Below, piece by piece: positions 12,948 through 25,929 of a DNA stretch of 64,000 nucleotides; positions within the stretch are counted from its first letter, which is position 1, and each line of letters starts with the position of its first letter. Source of the stretch: Paraspadella gotoi. Taxonomy: Eukaryota > Chaetognatha. The stretch lies in the NCBI GenBank assembly GCA_051294375.1, contig CM119265.1, positions 8,626,772-8,690,771 of the forward strand. The letters are read 5' to 3'. The translations under genes and the position numbers were made by a program. The notes under the pieces were generated by a model. It was given only the letters and a program-made list of their open reading frames with translations. It searched no databases and was not told the DNA's origin.

Positions 12948-14138
12948 TCTCGCCCAATTTCGCATACCCGTTTTTCAAACAATTTCTCAGTCCAATTTTT
13001 CCTCTCGGTCTTCGCAATCATTTCTTTTGTCCCACAAGCCTGACTTCCCCTTTAAAATATAACTAATCTGGGGAGACATCAATTTATATTTAATCAACGG
13101 AAAGGATTTGACTTCTTCTACTTTCTCATTTTCTCACTAATCTTTTTTCATTCGTTTTTTCATCTTTCTCTTCTTTACTTCGAAGTTCCCTGACTCATAG
13201 TGTGAATCGTAAAAAAAAAAACAGATCGGAGCACGAGACTTTGGCTTTTTTGCTCACGAGCGCCTCCACCTCACCCCCCCCGTCTTTCACCACCCCCATT
13301 CCTCACTGAATCATCTTTCGATGATATCCCGACTCATCAAGCGAAACCGCCCCCCCCAGACAATCCACCCTAACCGAAAAAAAAGACAACTTCACGGATC
13401 ACCTCTGCCTCCCTCTCACCGAAATCTTTTCAATTAGAGAGTTGGATTTCCTTCTTTTTTTTTTTCACGTTTGAAATCTCCCCTCCGTGAATTTTAAAAT
13501 CAATCAGGTTCTTGACTTTTACTTTTAGAATAAAATGTTACTCGAAATTAATAAATTTTAATTCTAAGATTCTAGTACATGTATAAAAAATGCGTTTTGT
13601 TCTGAGTCATGAACAAATAATTATTTTTTCGATTAAAATAATTATTCTTAATTGATATTCTTTGAATAATATGGTATGTATTTTCTCGTATTTCGATGAA
13701 ATAGTCCGTTTTATTTTACGACTGCTCTTAATTCGTTCCCTCTAACCCCCTTCCTCCCCCACAGCGCACCCTAGGTCCCGAACAGGTCCCATAAATCCCC
13801 TCTCTGAACCCAACCCCCCTGCCCGAGCGCGCCCCCGCCCCCCCTACCCTCTGCTTTCACGCCTCATTTGGACATCGACTCTCTTCTTTCTTCTTTGAGT
13901 TTCGTTTGTCATCGAGAAATTGATTGCCCGCTGACGCCGAACCACCGCCCGACGGCCCGACGCCACGCCGCCGCCCGCCGCCGACGACGACGACGAGACC
14001 GCCGACTCTGCCGACGCACGCCGCCGACGCTGCCGGACGCGTCCGGCGACGTTCGTCGAACCCTCGTCGTCGGTCCCGACTCTTCTCAGCTTTTTTTCGT
14101 GGCCAATGGGCAATCAACTGGCAATCTTCCTATACTTG

Positions 14139-14189
<51 letters not shown>

Positions 14190-14191
<2 letters not shown>

Positions 14192-14417
14192 CTCTCTCTC
14201 TCTCTCTCCTCTCCTGGCCCGGTCGTTACTTCCAGAAATCAATGAAACCGTCGAGCTCACTCTTCACCCCAGCAGCCCCCACTTCCCGTCCCTCAAATCC
14301 GGACGACCGCAAGGGCCTCTACACTCTACACTGACTGACAGCGCCGACTTACCGACCGCCCGACAGAGAGATGAGAGATGGATGGAGAGAGAGAGACAAG
14401 AGAGAGAGAGGAGAGAA

Positions 14418-14453
<36 letters not shown>

Positions 14454-16092
14454 TGAGAGAAGAGAGAGAAGAGACGATCTTTAAAGTTTCGGGCGGACAG
14501 ATGTTCGCTCTCTCTTTTCTTGATGGCCACGAAATTTTTGAGGTCTTCTCGGTTTGTGAGAGGTTTTTCTCTTCTCTAAGCTTGGGTCGTTTCTTGTCAC
14601 TTCTGAGTCACGAGTCATTTTCTTCTTCTCTTTTCTTTTTTTTAAATTTACTTCTCTTCTTTGGGTCGTTGCGGCTGATGAGTCAATTTGGGTAATCCCC
14701 TCTCTTTTTTTTTTTTGATTCAAAATCTTTAATTATTTGTAGCAAATTGTCTGGATTACCACATTTAGGCTTCATCTTTTCTGTACACGTTAATGTCTAA
14801 CTTCTACATCTTAAACTTAATAGAGAGATTTTTTTGGGTTTATTATCTAGTTTTTGCCTTTCTTGGTTCTTTGATAAAGGTGAGTCAGAGCGATTCTTTT
14901 CTTTTTCTTTAACTTTGAGGATCGTTCATGTCGTCTTCTGATTCGATCATTCGGCGATTCTGCCACAGGAACGGGACTTTCCTACAAGATTGGGACGTTC
15001 AAGACGCGTACTTGTGGACTGTGCCGTGGACTGTGCCGTGTGCACTGATTCTACTACCTTCTGCTGCACATTTTGTGACTTTGATCAAGTTTTACCGCTA
15101 TGATTATTATAGATTATATTTGATATTTTTATCTGTGTGGAATATCTATCTACTTGATTATTTTATAAATACCCTTCTATACATCAAACGATACCGAGTG
15201 GCCATAAGAACAATTACACACCATTACGGCCACGCCAACAATCCCTGGAACTACGAGTCGTCCTTCTCCGCCGGGTCGTGGGAGGGGTTCATTCAGCAAT
15301 GTAGAAGAGGCGGGAAAAGGGGAATTTAGCAGGGAAGGGAGGAAAAGGAATGTGGGAGGAAGGAAAAAAGGAATTGTGGAAGGGAGGAAAGGAAGTGTGG
15401 GAAGGTGGAGAAGGAGGAGAAGAAGAATTGTGGGAAGGGAGCAAAAGTGGAATTCGATAGGAAGCGAAGGAGAACTATTTGTGGGGAGAAAAGAGGACTT
15501 GTGCGGAAGGCGAGTAATTGGAATTGTGGAGAAGGGAGGAAAATAGGAATTCGAGGGCGAGAGGCGAGGAAAAGAGAAGCGAAGAAAAGAGGAATTGTGG
15601 GAAGGAGGAAAAAAGGAAGTGTGTGGGAAGGAGGAAAGGGAGAGAAAGAGCAATTGTGGGGAAGGGAGCAAAAGTGGTAGATGTGTAGGAAGGAGGAAAG
15701 AGATTGTTGGGGAAGGGAGGAAAAAGAGGAATTTGGGAAGGAGGAAAAGGGAGTGTGGGGAAGAGGGGAAAAGAGGAATTGTTGTGGAGGGAGGAAAAAT
15801 TTGTGGGGAAGGGAGGAAAAGAGGAATTTGTCGGGCGAAGGCGAGGAAAAGGAAGTGTGGGGAGGAGGTAAAAGGGAATTGTAGGGAAGGGAGGAAAAAG
15901 AGGAATTCGCGGGAAGGAGGAAAAAGAGAAATTATGGGGAAGGGAGGAAAGAAGTGTAAAGGAAGGGAGTAACGAAGAATGTGGGGAAGGGAGGCGAAAA
16001 GAGGAAATTGTGGGGGGGGAGAAAAAGGAATCTGGCAGACAAGAGGAATCTGTAGGAAGGAGTGGAAAATAGGAACATCTCCCTCTCTTTTT
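14190..16092 (+). repeat. Noisy tandem duplication, copy 1
   Basis: Shares CCCGGTCGTTACTTCCAG, GTGGACTGTGCC repeats, CTTCTATACATCAA and a G-rich minisatellite with 16185-18440. Differences are mostly indels. A 25-N gap separates the copies. No gene is supported. Long Glu/Arg or Phe/Pro/Ser frames here are products of the simple repeats. Confidence 0.85.
15304..16060 (+). repeat. G-rich minisatellite, ~23-27-base unit
   Basis: Dozens of degenerate units around GGAATTGTGGGGAAGGGAGG with AAAAGA spacers. One strand is almost pure purine with GGG/GGGG runs. It has no coding role. Confidence 0.85.
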
Positions 16093-16117
16093 NNNNNNNN
16101 NNNNNNNNNNNNNNNNN

Positions 16118-16151
16118 GCTCTCCTCTCTCTCGTCTCTGCTCTCTACTCCT

Positions 16152-16191
<40 letters not shown>

Positions 16192-18440
16192 CCCGGTTCG
16201 TTACTCCAGAAATCAATGAACCGTTCGGAGCTCACTCTTCACCCAGCAGCCCCACTTCCCGTCCCTCAAATCCGGACGACCGCAAGGCCTCTACACTCTA
16301 CACTGACTGACAAGGGCCGACTAGCCGACCGCCCGCACAGAGAAGAGATGAGAGTTCGAGATCGCAGCAAGTGAGGCAGGATGAGATTAGATGAGCAGAT
16401 CTAGAGAGATGAGAGACGAGGGACGAGATAGAAGAGACGGAGGATCAGAGATGAGCAGGAAGCGAGTAGACGAGACGCTCTCTTTAAAGTTTCGGGCGAC
16501 AGATGTTCGTCTCTCTTTTCTTGATGGCCACGAAATTTTTGAGGTCTCTCGGTTTGTGAGAGGTTTTTCTCTTCTCTTAAGCTTGGGTCGTTTCTTGTCA
16601 CTTCTGAGTCACGAGTCATTTTCTTCTTCTCTTTCTTTTTTCTAAATTTACTTCTCTTCTTTGGGTCGTTGCGGCTGATGAGTCAATTTGGGTAATCCCC
16701 TCTCTTTTTTTTTTGATCAAAAATCCTTTAATTATTTGTAAGCAAATTGTCTGGATTTACCACATTTATGGCTTCATCTTTTCTGTACACGTTAATGTCT
16801 AACTTCTACATCTTAATAGAGAGATTTTTTGGGGTTTCATTATCTAGTTTTTGCTTTCTTGGTTCTTTGATAAAGGTGAGTCAGAGCGATTCTTTTCTTT
16901 TTTCTTTAACTTTCTCGTATCAGTGAGGATCGTTCATGTCGTCTTCTGATTCGATCATTCGGGATTCTGCACAGGAACGGGATTCTTCCCTACAAATTGG
17001 ACGTTCAAGACGCGTACTTGTGGACTGTGCCGTGGACTGTGCCGTGCACTGTGCCGTGGACTATTTCTCTACCGTTCTGTGCACATTTTTGTGACTTTGA
17101 TAATTGTTTTACCGCTTGATTATTATTAGATTAGTATTTGATTATTTTTATTGTCTGTTGGAATATCTATCTACTTTGATTATTTTATTAAGGTACCCTT
17201 CTATACATCAAGAAGATACCGAGTGGCCTAAGAAACAATTACACACATTTACGGCGCCAACAATCCCTGGATCGAGTCGTCTTCTTTCTCATCGTCTTCT
17301 CCCTCTCCGACTCCGCCGGGTCGTGGAGTGGGGTTCATTCAGCAAGTGTGAAGGGGCGGGAAAGGGGAATTAATGGGAAGGGAGGGAAAAGGGAAATTGT
17401 GGGGAAGGAAGGAAAAGAGAATTGTGGGAGGGAGGAAAGGAAGTGTGGGGAAGGTGGAGAAGGGGAGGAGAAGAGAATTGTGGGGAAGGGAGCAAAGTGG
17501 AATTCGTGCGGAAGGAGGAAAGAAGAATTTGGGGGAGGAAAAGAGGATTGTGGGGAAGGGAGTAATTGGAATTGTGGAGAAGGGAGGAAAATAGGAATCG
17601 AGGGGGACGGGAGGAAAAGAGGAAGGAAGGAAAAGAAGGAATTGTGGGGAAGGAGGAAAAAGGAAGTGGTGGGAAGGAGGAAAGGGAGAGAAAGAGAATT
17701 GTGGGGAGGGAGCAAAAGTGGAGATTGTAGGAGGAGGAAAGAGATTGTGGGGAAGGGAGGAAAAAGAGGAATTGTGGGAAGGGAGGAAAAGGAGTGTGGG
17801 GAAGAGGGGAAAAGGGGAATTGTGTGATGGAGGGGAAGGAAAGGCGAATTGTGGGAAGGAAGGGAAAAGAGGAATTGTGGGAGGGTGGAAAAGGAAGTGT
17901 GTGGCCCAGGAAAAAGGGTAGGATAAACATTGTAGGGAAGGGAGGAAAAAGAGGAATTGCGGGGAAGGAGGAAAGAGAAATATGGGGAAGGAGGAAAGGA
18001 AGTGTGGAGAGGGAGTAAGAAGAAATGTGGGAAGGGAGGAAAAGAGGAATTGTGGGGGAGGGAGAAAAAGAGAATTGTGGGGGGAGGAAAGGGATCTGTG
18101 GAAGGAGAGGAAAATAGGAATTGTGGGAAGGAGGAAAGAGGAATTAGTGGGAAGGGAGAAAGGAATTTTGGGAGGGAGGAAAGAGGAATTGTGGGGGAAG
18201 GGAGGGAAAAGGAATTGTGGGGAAGCGGAGGAAAAGGAATTGTGGAAGGGTAGGAAAAAAGGAATTGTGGGGAAGGGAGGAAAAAGGAAGTGTGGGAAAG
18301 GGAGGAAAAGAGAAATTGTGGGGAAAGGAGTAAAAAGGAAGTGTGTGGACCTAGGAAAAAGGGTCAGGATAGGGAAAAGGAGAAAAGGGAGAAAGAAAGA
18401 GGAAAGGGAGAACCGAGTAGAAGAGAAAGAGAAAAATGCG
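16118..18440 (+). repeat. Noisy tandem duplication, copy 2
   Basis: Second copy after the 25-N gap. It has four GTGGACTGTGCC-type units where copy 1 has two, and a longer minisatellite. Confidence 0.85.
17360..18360 (+). repeat. G-rich minisatellite, second array
   Basis: Same unit as the array at 15304-16060, in the duplicated copy and about 250 bases longer. Confidence 0.85.
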
Positions 18441-20720
18441 ATATGAAGCGAGAGAATCGATTCTCAACGAAATGATTATTGATTTTTAAAATCGATCGAT
18501 GAATCGCGGACAAAAATCCTAATTCAAGGGAAAAAACCAATAAGATTGATTATTCGGTGAAAATTTAAAAAAAAAGGAAACCAGAAATACTAAATTTGAG
18601 CAAGATTCCCTTGTCTTTAGTTTTAGTAAGAGACGAATTTCTCGTAAACTGTCAGATGATGATCTCTTGGGGTCTAGACGGTCTTCTGGGTCTTCGTCTT
18701 TGACATCATTTACGTCATCTTCTTTGTAAGATGAAAAAGTCGATTTTCATCATTGATTTGAGTCGCATCCAAAATCAAAGTAAAAATGAATGACGAAACT
18801 TCAACTCCCATTCAAAGTTGACGACGACATGGCGCCAATGGAGTCGATGACGTCGACGTCGACGACTTTGGCCTCGATGACGACGGCGTCGACCCGGCGT
18901 CTCCAAGGCGTCCGACTACGAATTGATTTCCGAGTCAAGGATGTTTTTCTTTCGTCGAGGTCTACCGGTCTCTCTCTCTCTCTGTCTCTCTCTCTGTGTG
19001 TCTCTCTCTCTGTCGTTTCGAAGGCTAAACGGCGGAGGCTCAACTAAGGAAAAAGAAGCGGCGATGGACGTGAGAAGCGAAGAAAGAGAAGAAATGGCGA
19101 AGAGTTCCGCGCCCTTTCCTTACTTTTTTTTTCAGAAAAGAAAGTGATTGGTTTAATGACGATTAAACTGCTTTAACTTCTTTTTTTTAAATTTAAACTT
19201 TTTACATATTTAATACAGATTATATTTCATACTCTGTTCAATGTTGTTGATTTTTTTTAATTAATACCAAAAATAGTATTAACAGTATTAACAGTATAAA
19301 ACTGATTTAACTGTTTAAGAAATATTTTAAGTTTTCCATTTTTGAGCTTATTATATATATCTTGCGCTTTCTGATTACAAACCGAAGACACTTTCAGTAA
19401 GTTGTTCGATCTGTGTCAGTCCATCTGTCTATCTAAGTAAAGACGTAACGTCAAAATTTCATTTTTACAGCTTGTTAATGTTTTAAACAATATATCTCAA
19501 AATAAATTTTGGTAAAGCAGTATTTTTTTTTATCGAATAAAACACTACAATATGCAAATAATATTTTCGTTACGATCAATGAAGGAATATTAAACGGATA
19601 ACATGAGGAATTCATTATCTCTCTCTNNNNNNNNNNNNNNNNNNNNNNNNNTCTCTCTCTCTGCTCTCCTCTCTCTCACTCTCCTCTCTCCTGCTCTCTC
19701 GTCCTCTCTCCTCGCTCTTACTCTCTCTCCGTCTACTCGTCTCTCTCTACTCTCTCTCTCTCTCTTCTCACATGTTCAATTCACAAGTCGACATTGCTTT
19801 CTTCGGCTCTCCATTTTGATCTATCCTTTCCCAGCACTTTGTCTTCACTTTTTCAAACTCCACGCATATTCCTGCATGTGTTTGTAGGTGTCAATGACCT
19901 CGATCCTTTTCTTCGTCGCCTCCTCGATTCCCTTTTTTTTCCTCCTTCACCTGTTTAAGTCTTTTGTGTAACCGGAATCAATCTATCATTGAGCACTTCT
20001 TTTTCTTAGTTTCATTCATTTTCCACACATCGTCCTTACCCTGCCTTCATTCTTATTTGCTTTATTTTTGCTTTGTTCACTAATTTCTGCCTTTTTGTTT
20101 TTTTGCATTTCTTTTTTCTTTTCCCACGTTCACTGGACTTTAATCAAACCGATAAAATTAAATAGTCCTTTTTTTCGATTATCACTTTTCTGCCTTTCAC
20201 TTCCAGGATTCGCTCTCACTCTCTCCGATTTCTCATTTTTCATCTTTCGCTTTCCGATTGCATTCCCAGCTCTCACCACCTCCACACCTCACTCTACCGC
20301 CCTCCTCCTTCTCACTCTCGAGCGCGTGAGAACTAATGACGACACACCGTAAATAGCTCACCAAAAGAGAGAGAAATCGCAAAGGGGCGTCGGCTCTGTA
20401 CCCTACCCCCCCTAGACGAAAAAAAAATGATGTTCTCACCTAAACGGAAATAACCAAAGAACCAACACAACAAGTTAACACAACAACACAAGTTAAGAAA
20501 AGAAACTGAGGACTGCCTTGTCGTCACTCCTCTGCTTGTCCCCGGCTCATCCCTCTCTCTCGTCACACGAAGTTTACGACATCGAAGGACGGAGAGACAT
20601 GGAGCAGAACTGAGGATGACGAGAGCAACCAGAGAGTAGAGAGGCAGAGAGTAGAGAAGATGAGAGAGGAGAGGAGAGAGAGAGAGAACGAGACTAGAGT
20701 AGATAAACAGGATTAGGGGA
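18441..20720. other. No supported gene
   Basis: AT-rich DNA, CT tracts (18965-19015, 19610-19770) and a 25-N gap (19627-19651). A GTCGACGACG-rich stretch at 18815-18900 gives short Asp/Val or Ser/Thr frames that I do not trust. Confidence 0.5.
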
Positions 20721-20754
20721 TTGTTATTGAAAAACTCATTGTGCGATTGTTTTG

Positions 20755-23145
20755 TGCAATACCTGACCGGCGTAAACGATAACGGAAGTCAAGTCTCTCG
20801 GTCGTCGATTCGTTCGCGTCATTGTTGTGATTCGGTCGTTCGTCGTTGTTTTCGTCTGTTGTCATTGCCGCGTCTATTGATTTACAGTGGTAAACCTAAT
20901 TCCTTCGAGCGGAACAGGGGCCGTTCTGTCAGCCTCTGGGGTCGGAGGCACGGGGCTATAAACGAGATAGAGCAGGGGCAGATCGACGTGACGATTTAGC
21001 CTTTGAAGGCACGTCAGATAAGAGATTTTACTGAAAGTTGGTACAGTTCGGAAGCGTTCTCTCTCGCCGTTACAATTGATTGCTAGGTAGAGAGTGAGTT
21101 GTTTGTGAAACATATTGGTTCTAGAGCCTTTTAAAATATCTCTTTACGTTTACCATTATTAATATACATATTAGTGTTATTCGTTACCGATCCAGATTAC
21201 CATGCCAACGATTCTTGGATTCTAGAGAGGCCAGTAAAAAAATTTTAAATGTTATAGTGACTAAAAATAAGCATTATCGTCGTATATATATTATGTATCC
21301 CAATGAATAAATATTAGTGTAAAATTGAAACGCATATGTGGCAGTAGCGGGTAGCCAGACCCAAATTCAAAATTTTAATGGAACAGCATTTTAACTAATC
21401 CATGCAATTTGGTGATTAAATTGATTGTGGTTAAAATATTTTTTTTTGCAAACATGTTCGCGAACCATGGATGTAGATTACTGCTAATTATATATATTTT
21501 ATTGCTATATTAATGAAAAAATTCTTTTTTGGCAGTGTATTTTAAGTTTTTTTAATTGATTCTGATGAGAGCTTTAAAAAGTTAAGGCAAAAAATATAAT
21601 TACAACTTTAAAAATTTTTGATTGTTCTTATTACCTAAAAGAATTAGTAAAATACTGTTCTAAAATCATCTTGAATGATGATGATGATGATGATTTTTTT
21701 TAAGGTTTTTCCCTCATTTAGAGAGCCCACTTTATCATCAAGAAGCTAGTTTTGGAAAAAAAGAATGGCGTATACTTTGGTGTAGGATAACCCCTTTTTA
21801 TAAGCTATGTTTGGAAATTTCCTGGCTTTTTAAAAGAATAAAAAAATTCCCCCCCAAAAAAATTTTTTTGACATTTCCCTATCCTAAAATTAAATATTAA
21901 AAAAATGTTAATTACTATAGGCTGCTTTCTTTGCCATTATTTAGAAATTTTTGCTCCATTGAAAAAGTCTTTTTCTCCCCAGAAAGTGTATTTGAAGTTC
22001 ATTTTTTGGACTAAGGGTGTCCCCAAATTCAAACTTTTCTTGACCCACCCCCGATTGACGAAGTTTTGGGCTCTATTCTTTAGTTGTATAAAACCTTACC
22101 CAACGGGTTTGAAATTACGAGGAATAAGGTAAGACGGCATTTGACAAAGGAGGGAAAAAACACTTAACGACCCCAAAACCCCCAAAAGGTTTTGTAAAAA
22201 CGTTTTCCTTTCTTAAAAGGCGTTCCTCGGAGCTTAAAGAAGGAATATTCGGCCGTGGCGGAGGAACGTGGTAAAAAATTAACAAAGATTGGCCTGTAAG
22301 AACCCCAAAACAAAAATAAATACAACCGCTTTAAGATCATTAAATATCATTACGATTTTTATGAAGCGAATTTTTTGCTCTGTTAGAATATCTACCCTTG
22401 TCGTCGTCGTCGTCATTGTTGTCGTTTTCGTCGTCGTTTTCGTCGTTGTCATTGCCGTCGTCATGATTTACAGGGAACTAATTCTCGAACGGAAAAGGGT
22501 CTGTCAATGGGGGGGGCACCGGGGATAAAGGAGGGGGGGCATGAGTTGACGATTAGCTTAAGCCTTAGAAAAGATTTTAAAGTGGTTCGAAGGGGTTTTC
22601 TCGCGTTACAATTTGTGCTAAGTGAAAGTAAGAGTTTTATTAAACATATTGGTTCAGAGCCTTTAAAATATCGTTTACGTTTACATTATTTATATACATA
22701 TTATGTATTCGTTCACCGATTACATGCAACGATTTTGATTTAGGAGCCCATAAAAAAATTTTAAATGTAGGACAAAAATAAGATACGTATATATATTATG
22801 TATCCAATAATAAATATTAGTGTAAAATTGAAACCAGGGTTTTCTTAGTGTAATAAAAACTACAACGTTTGAAATACGAGAAAAGGTAAGACGCATGAAA
22901 AGAGAAAAACACTTAACGACCAAAACAAAAGGTTTTAAAAACGTTTTCTCTAAAAGCCTCGGAGCTTAAAAGAATATTCGGCCGTGGCGGAGGAGGTAAA
23001 AAATAAAAAGATGCTTAAAACCAGAACAAAAATAAATACAAACCCGTTTAAAAATCTTAAATATCATTTACATTTTTATGAAGCGATTTTTTGCCTGTTA
23101 AATGGACATTAAAGTAAAAATATTTCTGTTCACTAAAGATACTAN
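20755..23145 (+). repeat. Nested noisy duplications beside a 25-N gap
   Basis: 20880-21340 resembles 22465-22830, and 22085-22385 resembles 22857-23098. The later copies are shorter and have lost many bases, as in low-quality read sequence. GATGAT (21672-21690) and GTCGTC (22395-22465) triplet runs are included. Confidence 0.75.
20891..20999 (+). CDS. Possible terminal exon, unknown gene
   Basis: The acceptor TGATTTACAG is followed by an open frame with GKPNSFERNRGRSVSLWG and then EIEQGQIDVTI before a stop. A badly eroded copy of the same stretch is at about 22470-22560. The gene is not recognised. Confidence 0.25.
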
Positions 23146-23404
23146 NNNNNNNNNNNNNNNNNNNNNNNNTACTATTTTGCGCTTTAAAAGCGACAACGAC
23201 AGAAAACGCAAATCAGGTTTGTGAAAATCGAAAAAAAAAATAACCTTTTCTCTTTCTCTCTCCTCTTTCACTCTCCATTGCTCTCTCCTCTCTGCTCATC
23301 TCCTCCTCTCTCTCTCTTCTCTCTCGTGCTCTCTCTCTCTCTCTCTTCTCTCTCTTTCTCTCTCTCTTACCGGTTCACACTCATCTCAGTTTATCCACGT
23401 AGAC

Positions 23405-24320
23405 GCAGATTAGATGAGTTCTTGAAACCGGATCCAAGCTGCGGTCTTCCGCCCCCTTCGATCTGAAAATAAGACAACATCGTCGTTCGACATGAAAACA
23501 CGAAAGTTGAGACTAGAATTTGAGCTGGCCAGATGATCATTGTTAAGCCGCCAGTCGCATGGGGCGTGGCGTAAGAGTCTCGAAGAAATGATTTGTGGCG
23601 CCGAGCGATGACGAGCGCCGAATAGATGATGGTGAAGTCTCGTGGCGCAAGAATATGGCAACCGCGGAGAAGAACCGCCGCCGCGCTCGGAGTGGACGGG
23701 CGCAAGCGCCCACGCGCGCAGTGACGAAGAATAGGAGTTGAGCTATGAAGTTCAGGCAGACACCTATATAAATGCAGTACTAGTGATTCGCTACCGACTC
23801 TCTCTCTTTTTTAGTAAAGTAATTTGTTATAGGCGGACAATGCATGCTCTGCGACACCTTGATGAATTAAGATGCGTGGCCAATGAAACTCATTAGCCCG
23901 CGAGCTAACACTCCCGCGCCGCCCCCGCCGACGCGCTGCTTGGCGCTGCACATCGGTCGTACATGCGCTGCTCACTCGACTTCGGCCTCCACGGAACATC
24001 CTCTCCGCTCTCCGTCGCGACACGGCCTCATCTCCTCCTGCCCCAGAGATTAATGAGTCTTGAAAACCGATAAGTGGGTTTCCCCCCTTCCGATCGGAAA
24101 TAAACAAATGGTTCGACATAAAAAGAAATTGAGACTAAATGAGCCAATTATTTTAAGCGCAGTCCAGGGGGCGTGGCTAGAGTGAAGAATGATTTTCGAG
24201 CCATGAGACGCCGAATATATGGTGAATCTTGGAAGGAATGGAACGGTGAGAGTGGACGGGAGTGACAAAATAATTGATTGAAGTTCAGGCAACAACCTAT
24301 ATAAAGTATATATTGCTACT
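23405..24320 (+). repeat. Short tandem duplication with TATA-like box
   Basis: 23405-23785 resembles 24050-24320 (TGAGT-CTTGAAACCG ... GAAGTTCAGGCA ... CACCTATATAAA). The second copy is shortened by many small deletions. A TATATAAATGCAG box near 23767 could be a core promoter, but no gene follows it. Confidence 0.6.
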
Positions 24321-24444
24321 GTACGTTTGTCTTTTATGTATGTACGTATGTCTGTATTTATTCGCAGAACTTATAATTTTAGAGAAAACAAAGTTGTAAC
24401 CAACAACATTTTTTTTTTATAAAATTGTAGCGGACATGCTTCGA

Positions 24445-24593
24445 NNNNNNNNNNNNNNNNNNNNNNNNNNNNNNNNNNNNNNNNNNNNNNNNNNNNNNNN
24501 NNNNNNNNNNNNNNNNNNNNNNNNNNNNNNNNNNNNNNNNNNNNNNNNNNNNNNNNNNNNNNNNNNNNNNNNNNNNNNNNNNNNNNNNNNNNN
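24445..24593. other. Assembly gap (149 N)
   Basis: Unsequenced. Flanked by AT-rich DNA on the left and (TC)n-containing DNA on the right. Confidence 1.
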
Positions 24594-24745
24594 TGAATCG
24601 TGCGACTCGTGAGCTCGTGAGCCCCGAGATCGTGAGAGCCTCCTTCCCTCTCTGCTTCACAGCCTTTCGCGTTTCGCACGGAGGAGTGAGACCATAGATT
24701 CGCCCCGGTGAGGGATAGAAGGGAGAGAGAGAGGGAGTTGGTCCA

Positions 24746-24789
<44 letters not shown>

Positions 24790-25896
24790 AATAACCAATA
24801 ACCATCCCTCAACTTCGTAAACAATATTTTTTCACCTGTCGGCATTCAGAACGAAATACGCTAGCTTGCTTTTTACCTGCAAGCCTTACCAAAAAAAAAA
24901 TTATATACATACAAATCATTGTATAACATTTATATCGGTTGTACCAATTTCCTTTCCAAAATGCACTTTACGGCCAATTGTCTTACTCGGTCCCAAATTC
25001 CACAGTTACCCAACAGACGATATTTTCCATTTCCTTCCCAGGGACCATTTTTGATCCATTTCATTTTCCTATTCGATCCTCGGACGTTTCTCGCCCTTTA
25101 TTTTACAACTGCCCGTATTTCTCATCCTTTTCTGTTCCCGCCATTTTATCACGTCGATCGATTCTCCTGTCAACCGTGATCAATTTTTATTCTGTTTTTC
25201 TTTACTCCGTCGTAGCTTTATCCGCGCCTGTTGTTTTTTGTCGCTGTTGTTGTTGTTCTTATTGTTTACGGTCTCCCACGAAGTTTCTTTGTTGTCTCTT
25301 GGTTTCGTTAGTTTTGCCGGCGAACTTATTCGATAGAGTATTTTGGTTGGGATTACTGGGAGGCAAAGCGATGAGAGCAATCTCAATTACATTAATGAGA
25401 CCTCGGGTTAAGTTTGACTTCGTTTTTTTTTATTTTTATACTTTGGGTCGAAGTTTTTTTTTTTGTTTTTTTTTAAATAAACTGTGAAGATTTAATTGTT
25501 AACGATTTTTTTTTCTTTAAAAATATACGGAGAATTTTTTCTACTTCTACTTTTTTATGTCTTTTGTCAATTTCTATTTATTTTTATTTTTTTTAAATTT
25601 TTATGATGAATTAGATTTCTCTTTCTTTTTCTTTTTCTACTAGTTCTCATTTTCTCATTTTCCAATCTTTCCTCTCCTTATCCTGCTTATTCATCTTCAT
25701 TATCATCTTCTTCTCCATCTTCTTCTTGTTCTCCTTCTCTCATTTTCGTATCCTCCCTCTCCTTCTTCTTCTTCATCTTCATTATCGTCATCTTCTTCTT
25801 CATCTTCTTCTCGACTCTTTCGTCGAATTCCCCCGACACGGCGCCAAGTTCGCTCCGCCCCACGAAACCGTGACGTGATCCTTGAAACGTTTACGA

Positions 25897-25929
<33 letters not shown>

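Larger units (their letters stand above)
8533..14190 (-). repeat. Right arm of the inverted duplication
   Basis: Inverted copy of the left arm, lacking the TTAA insertion. The unpaired centre is 8323-8532 and includes the 25-N gap 8508-8532. The (GA)n tract at 2644-2691 is replaced here (about 11385-11470) by a degraded CT-rich stretch. Confidence 0.9.

Noticed and set aside
15177-16235. Long minus-strand open frame (~350 codons) rich in Phe, Pro and Ser
   Set aside because: It is a translation of the 23-27-base minisatellite and of an N gap. There is no start context, domain or codon pattern.
18790-19047. Open frames with Thr/Ser or Asp runs from GTCGAC repeats
   Set aside because: They are short, low-complexity, and end in a TC tract, with no splice or domain support.
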